Below are positions 14,952 through 22,800 of a stretch of 40,641 bases of DNA, in pieces. Each line of letters begins with the position of its first letter. Within the stretch, counting starts at the first letter, position 1. Below the pieces are notes generated by a model, which saw nothing but the letters and a program-made list of their open reading frames with translations, was not told where the DNA came from and made no database searches. Source of the stretch: a virus; IMG/VR virus record IMGVR_UViG_3300012919_000016, positions 1 to 40,641 of that record. One strand, 5' to 3'. The translations under genes and the position numbers were made by a program.

Positions 14952-15257
14952 ATGGACAAATATAAAAAGACAGCTGAGAAGAAGCTGACTGGAAAAGTTC
15001 ATCCCGACACACTCGCAAAGGAAGCTCTGGTTCGTGCAGAGTTTTCTTCGCGGGAACGTGAAAATTTTTTTAATGAAGCATATGGAGAGGTCTTGGTAGA
15101 TCTTTTTGTAGAATGGCTTAAAACAGATCCACATGAAACTAAAAGTCGTGAATTTTTATATAATACTGCTCTTGGTTTAGGTTCTGTTAAAGAACGTTTA
15201 ATTTCAATTGAAACTTATGGGAAGAATATTCCACATATAACAGAGGATAATAAATAA
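14952..15257 (+). CDS. Hypothetical protein between portal and scaffold
   Basis: 101 residues, mainly helical (NEAYGEVLVDLFVEWLKTDP, then LGLGSVKERLISIETYGK), starting at an ATG that abuts the portal stop with AAGGA upstream in the portal coding region. No known motif. Its constant position in the head-assembly group suggests a minor head or assembly factor. Confidence 0.65.
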   Translation: MDKYKKTAEKKLTGKVHPDTLAKEALVRAEFSSRERENFFNEAYGEVLVDLFVEWLKTDPHETKSREFLYNTALGLGSVKERLISIETYGKNIPHITEDNK

Positions 15258-15457
15258 TGAATGAGCATGAAGAAAAAGCTCTGGAAGCCTTAGATAAGGC
15301 TATCGAACGTGACATTAAAATGATGGCGGCACACCCTGTACGAGTTCTTGATACAGTTAATACGCTTGCCAATATAATTACTGTCAGAGATTATATTAAA
15401 GCTAGAGTAGCTGTACCCAAAAAAGCACCTACTAAAGCGAAAGGAGATAAGAAATAA
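15257..15457 (+). CDS. Small hypothetical protein, head-assembly group
   Basis: 66 residues: a helical N-terminal part (EHEEKALEALDKAIERDIKM), a second helix (VLDTVNTLANIITVRDYIKA) and a basic tail. Both ends overlap neighbours as TAATG, so its translation is coupled to the gene before and to the scaffold gene after it. No family recognised. Confidence 0.65.
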   Translation: MNEHEEKALEALDKAIERDIKMMAAHPVRVLDTVNTLANIITVRDYIKARVAVPKKAPTKAKGDKK

Positions 15458-16590
15458 TGGATGAAACGGAAGTAAACGAAGTCGCTACCCTCGATGAGGA
15501 TGCCGCTTCTACGGAAGTTGTAACTGATCGCACTGAAAATGAAATCTTGGCTGACATTCTAGCGAACACCGAATTCCTAGAGGAAGACGAAGTTCCCCAA
15601 CTAGAATCTCTACCCGATGATGAGATGGAAGATGAAGGCGATCCTGACGAGTCTGATTCAGAAGACCCAATGGATGAAGACGAGTCAGTGGATGATGTTG
15701 AAGAAGAGATTGATGAAGAATCTGAAGTAGAAAACGATGACGAAGATGCCTCTGAAGAAGACGCTACCAACGAAGTTGTTGCCTACGAAGAAGATGAAGT
15801 TGATTGGGAAGTTCATGTTCCCGTAACCATTGACGGAGAACAAACCCTCGTATCACTTGGCGAACTACGCAAGGGGTATGCTACGGAACAACATCTTTCA
15901 AAGAAGGGTCGCGAACTAGGTGAGACACGGAAGGAAATTGAAGCCGAGCGAGAACAACGGCTCGGTCAACTAATAAATCTTACTGAAGCCGTTAGTGGTA
16001 TGCTTGAATCAGGTGAACAAGCTCTTGCACAACAGTATCATGCAATTGATGCTAAAATTCAAGAAGCTCGTGAATCTGGTGATACTTACGAGTTAACTGA
16101 TCTTAAAGACAAACGTGAGCAAGCACAACAAGCCTATTGGGAAGCTCGCAATCGTCGAGAAACAGTTGTAAAAGAAACTATTGAGCAACGACAACTTGCT
16201 CAAAATCAAGAATGGAATCAAAAAGTAGAACATTTCTTTTCTGAGATTGAAGAAGCAATTCCTGGATATAATGATGAATATGCAGAGGGCCTTCGAACTT
16301 TTGGAAAAGAAATAGGTTTATCTGAAGAATTCATGGCAACTGTAGCTGATGTGTCTATTGTGAAAGCGTTAGATGACTACCGTAAACTTAAACAAGGTGT
16401 TAAAACTGGCGCGAAAAAACGGGCTAAAGCATCTATCAAAAAAGCTCCTGTTAAAAAAGCTAAACCAGCTGAAAAGAAAAGAGCCGATCAAGATAGTATG
16501 ATAAAAGCTCGTGCATTCCGTCAAAATGCTACACAAGATGAACAAATGGCTTTCCTCCGTAACTACGCCTCAAAATCTCTAAATCAATAA
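15457..16590 (+). CDS. Putative scaffolding protein
   Basis: 377 residues. Residues 1-120 are extremely acidic (e.g. DEMEDEGDPDESDSEDPMDE). Residues 145-275 form a long charged helix or coiled coil (e.g. HAIDAKIQEARESGD), and the C-terminus has a very basic patch (KKRAKASIKKAPVKKAKPAE, about 311-330) before a short helix. An acidic, elongated, helical protein immediately before the capsid gene, with a basic C-terminal capsid-binding end, is the usual signature of phage scaffolds, which are removed before DNA fills the head. No protease motif is seen. GC falls from near half before base 16000 to under a third after it. Confidence 0.75.
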   Translation: MDETEVNEVATLDEDAASTEVVTDRTENEILADILANTEFLEEDEVPQLESLPDDEMEDEGDPDESDSEDPMDEDESVDDVEEEIDEESEVENDDEDASEEDATNEVVAYEEDEVDWEVHVPVTIDGEQTLVSLGELRKGYATEQHLSKKGRELGETRKEIEAEREQRLGQLINLTEAVSGMLESGEQALAQQYHAIDAKIQEARESGDTYELTDLKDKREQAQQAYWEARNRRETVVKETIEQRQLAQNQEWNQKVEHFFSEIEEAIPGYNDEYAEGLRTFGKEIGLSEEFMATVADVSIVKALDDYRKLKQGVKTGAKKRAKASIKKAPVKKAKPAEKKRADQDSMIKARAFRQNATQDEQMAFLRNYASKSLNQ

Positions 16591-16614
16591 TAATTTAAAA
16601 TCAGGTGATTTAAA

Positions 16615-17727
16615 ATGGCAACTAACCCTTATGCTACGCGCTCGTCTGCTAGTATTGCCTCTGGCACTAGCAATTCAAGCGTATCGGAGCGCGAAGATCT
16701 TGCTAATTTCATTAGCATGATTACGCGTGACGAAACTCCGTTCACCTCGTCGATTGGTAAGTCAAAAGCGACTGCCGTATATCACGAGTGGCAAACTGAC
16801 ACTCTCGAAGCTCCTGGAAACAGCCGCTTGATCGAGGGTGCTGACTATGCAACCCCTGACTCCTCTGGCTCTAATGCTGATGGTGCTTCGGGTGCTAACG
16901 CTTACAAGACTGGTCCTGATCGTACCCGTCTTGGTAACTTTACGCAAATCAACGGTAAAACCATTGCTGTTTCTGGCACAAAACGTGCTGTAGACCAAGC
17001 TGGTGTTGCTGATGAATATGCTTACCAGCTTAAAAAGCGCGGCACAGAACTTCGCCGTGACGTAGAAGCTGACATTGTTAACCAAAACCAAGTTGCAAGC
17101 GGCTCTGGCGCGCGCACGATGGGCGGTTACACAGCATGGACTAACAACGATGATACCGTTGTTTACAAATCAGATGGTTCAGGCACTATTGCTTGTGCAT
17201 CTCCTGCTGCTTCTGCTCAAGGTGAAGGTTCAACTGGTATTACTGCTGGTTCAACTGATGGTTACGATGCAATTACGCTTGCTGATATCGATACAGTTAT
17301 GCAAGGCATTTATGAAGAAGGTGGCAACGCTACAACCGTTATGACTTCTCCGAAAATTCGCCGTGACATTTCTGCATTGGCACATGCTTCTGGTGTAAAC
17401 ACTCGCCGTAACATTGATGACAGCGGTTCGCTTCGTCAGTCTATTGATGTATACATGAGTGATTTTGGCGATCTTGCTATTGTACCAAACTATGTTATGG
17501 GTCTTAATGTACCTGCTAACTACACTGGTACAGGCGCAAACACTTCATTCGGTAATGCATTTGCCTTTATTTATGACCCATCTTACTGGGCCATCGCGAC
17601 TCTTCGTCCGATGAGCGAAGTTGATGTAGGTCAAAAAGGTGATAGCACCGTGGGTATGCTCGTTGAAGAGACTACTCTTGAGTGTAAAAACCCGAAAGCT
17701 TCTGGCGCGATTTACGGCCTTAAGTAA
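16615..17727 (+). CDS. Major capsid protein (SU10/DUF5309-like, HK97 fold)
   Basis: 370 residues. Typical N-terminal features are DLANFISMITRDETPFTSSI (about 29-48), HEWQTDTL and a RLGNFTQINGKTIAVSGTKR block (about 107-126). Further in come LKKRGTELRRDVEADIV and ATVMTSP-like TTVMTSPKIRRDIS, and the C-terminal strand contains DVGQKGDSTVGMLVEETTLE. These match the SU10/DUF5309 capsid group as I remember it. The gene follows the scaffold and has a strong terminator-like hairpin after it. Codons are richer in C at third positions than in neighbours, as expected for the most abundant virion protein. The ribosome-binding site AGGTG is modest. Confidence 0.85.
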   Translation: MATNPYATRSSASIASGTSNSSVSEREDLANFISMITRDETPFTSSIGKSKATAVYHEWQTDTLEAPGNSRLIEGADYATPDSSGSNADGASGANAYKTGPDRTRLGNFTQINGKTIAVSGTKRAVDQAGVADEYAYQLKKRGTELRRDVEADIVNQNQVASGSGARTMGGYTAWTNNDDTVVYKSDGSGTIACASPAASAQGEGSTGITAGSTDGYDAITLADIDTVMQGIYEEGGNATTVMTSPKIRRDISALAHASGVNTRRNIDDSGSLRQSIDVYMSDFGDLAIVPNYVMGLNVPANYTGTGANTSFGNAFAFIYDPSYWAIATLRPMSEVDVGQKGDSTVGMLVEETTLECKNPKASGAIYGLK

Positions 17728-17734
17728 TCTTTGT

Positions 17735-17765
17735 GGGGAGACCTTACGGGGTCTCCCCCTTTATT
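17735..17765 (+). terminator. Terminator hairpin after capsid gene
   Basis: GGGGAGACC (17735-17743) pairs with GGTCTCCCC (17750-17758) around a six-base loop, followed by a T-rich stretch. The stem is perfect and GC-rich. The next gene continues the module 14 bases on, so this probably attenuates rather than ends transcription, or stabilises the capsid mRNA 3' end. Confidence 0.8.
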
Positions 17766-17778
17766 CTAGGAGATAAAT

Positions 17779-18012
17779 ATGTCTTTAGTTCTTAAAATTA
17801 CAAATCCAACAGGTTCTACGTCTGGTGGTGTAGCTGCTAATACTAGCAGATTTTATCAACTTACTGATGCCGCATATGCTGTAACTGGTGACAGTAATGC
17901 AACTATTACTTCGGCTGTAGTGGGTGGAACTACATTTACTGCTGGCACACTTGTAATTAAAGTCGGTCATGTAGGCCGTAATAATACTTTTGATGAACTT
18001 CTTTCGTCTTAA
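17779..18012 (+). CDS. Small probable head decoration or accessory protein
   Basis: 77 residues, Thr/Ser/Gly/Ala-rich and probably all beta (LVLKITNPTGSTSGG, then TFTAGTLVIKVGHVGR). The ribosome-binding site CTAGGAGAT is good. Directly after the capsid gene, such a small beta protein is often a capsid decoration or stabilising protein. That is from position and composition only. Confidence 0.55.
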   Translation: MSLVLKITNPTGSTSGGVAANTSRFYQLTDAAYAVTGDSNATITSAVVGGTTFTAGTLVIKVGHVGRNNTFDELLSS

Positions 18013-18031
18013 TTTTTTATAGGAGAGGACA

Positions 18032-18376
18032 ATGAAAAAATGGGATATTACTCCTGGAATCGACCCTAACGATTCGACTCTTCGGGGTGAAGTTTATTAT
18101 GATAAAGGTGTTAGAGCAGAATGGCGTGTTACGCAGGATCTCAACCCCTTTCTCAAACAAGTTAAACATGAGCGTGATTCATTTAACGATAATCCGCTTG
18201 CGAAGAAAAATCACTACAGGAAATTTGCAACAATACCTGATGTGATTGCAATTGAAATTATGGAAAATCATGGTCTTGATATTCATCATCCAGAGTTTAT
18301 GAAAACCCCCGAAGAGGTTCAAAAACTTAAACGAGTGATTATAGCTGAATATCCAGATTTGATTGTAAGTACTTAG
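18032..18376 (+). CDS. Hypothetical protein, head/tail group
   Basis: 114 residues (starts MKKWDITPGIDPND; contains VRAEWRVTQDLNPFLKQVKH and YRKFATIPDVIAIEIMENHG). The pattern is familiar from unannotated proteins between capsid and adaptor genes in marine podoviruses, but no function is known to me. Good AGGAGAGG ribosome-binding site. The last codons are nine bases before the adaptor start. Confidence 0.65.
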   Translation: MKKWDITPGIDPNDSTLRGEVYYDKGVRAEWRVTQDLNPFLKQVKHERDSFNDNPLAKKNHYRKFATIPDVIAIEIMENHGLDIHHPEFMKTPEEVQKLKRVIIAEYPDLIVST

Positions 18377-18385
18377 GAGGCTCTT

Positions 18386-19702
18386 ATGTCTACACCTCTC
18401 TATGATGCACTTGTTGCTAAAGTGCGAGACTGGTCCAACAGGGATACAGAGTCTCTTCCAGATTCTATTATTAAAGATTCATTAAAGTATGCATCCGATG
18501 GCGCGTATCGTGAATTACGTTTACAAGGCATGGAAAAAGTTTTTACTTTTGAAGCTGATAATGATGGAAATAGTTTTTCTGTTCCTACTGACCTTAAAAA
18601 ATTTATTTCAGTACGACAGCTTAGTCAAGCTACTTCAAATATCGCGGGTACAGAAACTTATTCTTATTCAGCAACCACTGGCCAAACTGTTTTTACAGGT
18701 GAGGATTCTAATGGTTCTAAATTACAATATACGCCTAATGCTATATTAGTAACTCTTAATGGTGTTTTCCTTTCGCCTTCAGAATACACTGCAACTAATG
18801 GTTTAAGTGTTAATCTTACTAGCGCAGCATTTTCTCAAGACGAAGTTAATATTGTAGCATTTAACAGTGTTGTTGATAGTGCAAGTATTACTACATTTGA
18901 ATATACTGCAACTGCTAATCAAACAACTTTTACAGGTGCAGATAATAACAATAATACTTTATCTTACAAATTAAATAAAGTTCTTGTAACTGTTAATGGT
19001 ATTTTCCAATCAACTTCGTTATTTACTGCAAATAATAGAACGTCTATTGTTTTTTCTTCAGGATTAAATGCAAACGATCAAGTTGAGATTGTTTCTTTTA
19101 ATGAGACTACTGTATTCTCGTCTGATGTATCAACAGTTGAACGACAAACTATTGTTTATGATAATAGAGCAGATTACAAAACTTTTGTAAGTGATTCTAC
19201 AAATAAATATTCTTTATACCTTTGGACTAGACAAGGTGATAATATACTTGTAAATCCACCTTTTAAAAAAGGGGATGCATTTGAATTATATTATTATTCT
19301 AATGGAACCGATCTTGGTGTAGAATTTGATGTTACCTCATCTAACTTTCAAAATGGTTTTCTTGAAACATCAGATTCGTCTAATGGAACAGCATTATATT
19401 TTACATCTAATACCACGCCTGTAGTTGGCGAAGATGTTCCTTCGAATAATCAAGGTGGGGCTTTTCAACATCCTTTTTATTTTAAAGGAAAAGAACAACC
19501 TCACTTTTTACGAGACAAACAAGAACGCCTTTTAATATATGGATCATTAGCATTTATTAATGATTACTTAGGCGAAACAAACGAATCAACAAAATATGAA
19601 CAAAAAGCGGCACAATTAATTCAACGTCTCCTTAATGAAGAAGTATTTAAAGAGTCTTCTGGTGGTAACGTTCGAATTAATTTTGATGGCCCACTAATTT
19701 AG
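18386..19702 (+). CDS. Head-to-tail adaptor / tail tubular A-like protein with two fibre-type insert domains
   Basis: 438 residues. The N-terminal helices (YDALVAKVRDWSNRDTESLP, then IIKDSLKYASDGAYREL) and the C-terminal helical part (RDKQERLLIYGSLAFINDYL, then AAQLIQRLLNEE) fit podoviral adaptor proteins such as P22 gp4 or T7 gp11, which sit under the portal. Between them are two similar beta domains, about 92-160 and 171-239, each with the theme 'YxATxxQTxFTGxDxN…L…VTxNGxF…IVxFN', which I know from phage fibres. AGGAGG precedes the start. The adaptor call relies on the ends and on gene order. Confidence 0.65.
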   Translation: MSTPLYDALVAKVRDWSNRDTESLPDSIIKDSLKYASDGAYRELRLQGMEKVFTFEADNDGNSFSVPTDLKKFISVRQLSQATSNIAGTETYSYSATTGQTVFTGEDSNGSKLQYTPNAILVTLNGVFLSPSEYTATNGLSVNLTSAAFSQDEVNIVAFNSVVDSASITTFEYTATANQTTFTGADNNNNTLSYKLNKVLVTVNGIFQSTSLFTANNRTSIVFSSGLNANDQVEIVSFNETTVFSSDVSTVERQTIVYDNRADYKTFVSDSTNKYSLYLWTRQGDNILVNPPFKKGDAFELYYYSNGTDLGVEFDVTSSNFQNGFLETSDSSNGTALYFTSNTTPVVGEDVPSNNQGGAFQHPFYFKGKEQPHFLRDKQERLLIYGSLAFINDYLGETNESTKYEQKAAQLIQRLLNEEVFKESSGGNVRINFDGPLI

Positions 19703-19714
19703 AGGAATAGTAAA

Positions 19715-19852
19715 ATGAAAGAATTAGTAGACGTTGCCGCTTGTGGAACAATAGTAACAACTTATTTTGGTTTTTTACCTCCAGTAGCAGCTGGCTTTGC
19801 TATCGTATGGTATGCGGTGCAACTATATGATCGTTTTAAAAAGAAAAAATAA
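19715..19852 (+). CDS. 45-residue membrane peptide
   Basis: MKELVDVAACGTIVTTYFGF, then LPPVAAGFAIVWYAVQLYDR and a Lys-only tail. Two short hydrophobic segments flank a Pro-Pro turn, giving a hairpin, and the tail is basic. AGAGGAATAG upstream is the usual ribosome-binding site. It could be a second holin-like or antiholin protein, or a virion membrane peptide. Its place between adaptor and nozzle genes, away from the lysis group, argues against a simple holin call. Confidence 0.6.
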   Translation: MKELVDVAACGTIVTTYFGFLPPVAAGFAIVWYAVQLYDRFKKKK

Positions 19853-19866
19853 ATACGGAGGTTTAC

Positions 19867-22800
19867 ATGGCTAGGGATAGGGACGAAAAACAACTTCTAC
19901 CTTTAGTAGGCATGGATCAAATAGGCATTATTAAAGATGTCCCAGGTCATATTTTGCCGCCAACTGGTTTTACAGATGGAAAAAATATTTTCTTTAAAAA
20001 TTCATCTGTTCATAAAAGAAAAGGTACAATTAAAGCAGTAGACGATGTAGCAGCTATTGTAGCAACAGTAACAAGTACTGCTGGGCAAACGATGACTTTT
20101 AATGTAGACCCTGCACTTACTGTTAATAGTGAATTTACAATTGCTAATGCAACACCTTCAAATTTTAATGGAACTTATAATGTAACAGCAGTTAGTGATA
20201 GTGGTAAAACAATAACAGTATCACAAACATTAAACCCTTATACAAGTGGTGGAACTTATACTTTTACTCCTAAAATTGATTTTGTAGATTACTGGTCTGC
20301 CCCTAATAATCCTCAATATGTTGAGGTTCAACAAAATGATTCGGCAACTCCTGCCGCTCCTGTTTTTAATTCTATTAGGGCAGGTGGAATTCGCGAAAGA
20401 ATTTCTTTAAAAACTTATGAAGTAGAAAATATTAGTGCTTCAACTACACCTACAATTACAATTGATGGTGATCCATTTAATCTTACTGAATTTGATTTGA
20501 GTGGTGCTGTTGTAGTTAAACCTGTTGTTGAAAGAGAAATTAAAGCAGGTGAAACATTAAAAGTATTTGGAGCTAATCCTAATGGGTATGACGGAGCTTA
20601 CGTTGTTACAAGTATAACATATAATACAGGAACAACTAAAACAGAAATATCTTGTTCTTCTGCATCCGTTAATACTTCTTCTTTAGCAGCTTATAATACA
20701 GATTCTGCTGAACTTAGGAGAGACACTTTTTCGCCTACAAGTTATCTTGGTATTACTTCTCAAGATTGGCAATCAACGTTTTTTGCAGGTGGGTACGCTT
20801 ATATTCTTAATGATGGATATCATACCCCTCATTATTTGCTTGCATCTCTTGGTGCTAACTATGTAACACCGCAATTAACACCGCTCCCAGGATGGGATTG
20901 GCAAAGATATTTAGGCGAAGAAGTTCATGTTTCTTGTAAAGTTATTAGGGGTTATAAAGACACACTTATTGCGGGTAATTTAAATCATTATCCAATTGTA
21001 GCTGGTGTTCCTTCAATTAATCCTAGTAATAGTAAACCTGGAACTATACGAATTTCCCGAACAGCTTCTGCTGGTTCAGTTCCAACTTCATGGCAACCAG
21101 CATTAACAGAAGCATTTGTCGAAGAGCGTGAGCTTTCAACTACTTCAGAAATTATGGACATTGTATCATTGCAAGGAACGGCAATGGTCTATACTACAAA
21201 TTCGATTCACAGTATTACTTACGATTCCCGTGGTAATGTTTCAGACCAAGTTGTTGCAGAAGGTTATGGCGCACTTGAAACTGGTTGTGTTCTTGAATTT
21301 GATGGTAAACATATTGTAATTGGGGCCGATGATATTTATATGTTCGGTGGACACCCAGGATCAATTCAATCAATCTGTAATGGTAAAATACGAGATTATT
21401 TTTATAATAATTTAAGCCCAACTCCAGCTTACCTTGATAATATATTTATGGTAAGAGATACTTTGTTGGATGAGATACATATTTACTACCCTACTAAACT
21501 CTCACCCAATGGATTTTGTAATGAATATTTGGCTTGGAATTATCGTAACAATACTTGGACTATTAATGAATGTAATGATCTTGTATCAGGCTTTTTAGGG
21601 CCTGTTCGAGGTGGCGGCGTTGCAGGTGGTACAGTAACTTTTGCTGGTGTAGGTAATACTACAGCAGTTGCTCGTACAGATCAACAATCTATTACTGTAG
21701 ATTTAGATGCTAATTACCCAGCAGGCTCTGTTGAAGTTCAAACATTGGATTATTCAGCTAGCCCAAGTGCTACAGCTTCAACTTATAATGAAGAAACGCT
21801 TTCAATTACTGTACCTTCAGGAATAATTCCTTTTAATGAAGAAGCAGTTGAATTTAATTTTCATGATTCTTTTAATTCAGGATCATCTTCTAGAAATTTA
21901 GGAACTGATTCTGGAACGGGATCAAAAAATAATCTTGGCAATAACAGTGGAATTAATATTTCAGTAACTACAGAAATACCTATTAACCAAAATGTTAGCC
22001 GTGGATCAGGTTGGACTGCTGCTCAAACAATAGATACAGGTTATGCTGGTGTTCCTTATAGCTCTAGAAGTCTTTCAGGTACAGTTAATGGACAAACACT
22101 TCAAACCTCAATAAGCGGTTCAGGAACTAATAGTCTTACACTTACACTTGATAATGTTGGTTATTACTTAATTCAAAGAAATAGACCTGGAGCTGTAGGC
22201 GTAGATTTAATATATAATTCAGTTGCTGGAAGTACTGAATCTGGTGTTGGAGCAGGATCTGTTCCGAGTTCTTGGAAAATTCTTGGTGGACAAGGCGGTT
22301 TTGTGCTTAACACAATTAATGAAGGAGATGCTTTTTCTTTTAATACTACTAGCGGTAATAATTCACTATACGAATTAAGTAATATTCCGTTTGGTGCAGT
22401 AATATCAGTTCCCGTAGGTGGTCAAACATTAACTCAAAGTAATACATCACATACATTTGCTGATGGCCTTACCGATAAATCTTGGTCATTCTCAGGTTCA
22501 GTACCTACAGTAACACATTCTAGCACTACTAATGCTGATGGAACTCTTGCTACAGGTTCAGGCACAACTTCTCCTACCGATATTTCTAGTTTTGTTGGGT
22601 TTAATCTTACTGAAGCTCAGATTTCAGCAAATGCAACAACTAGCTCATCAGGTACAGGAACAAAAACACAAACTGCTTCGAATGGAGAAATTGCAAGAAC
22701 TGTAGTAGTTGGCGGTATTTCAGAAGTACTTCCTTCAGGAACTACTTTCCAAATTAGAAGTTCAGGAGATGTTGTATTTTCTGGTGCGGGAAGTGATAGT

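Noticed and set aside
15432-15770. Leftward Ser-rich 112-codon frame
   Set aside because: It is the complement of the acidic GAx-rich start of the scaffold gene; no start signal of its own.
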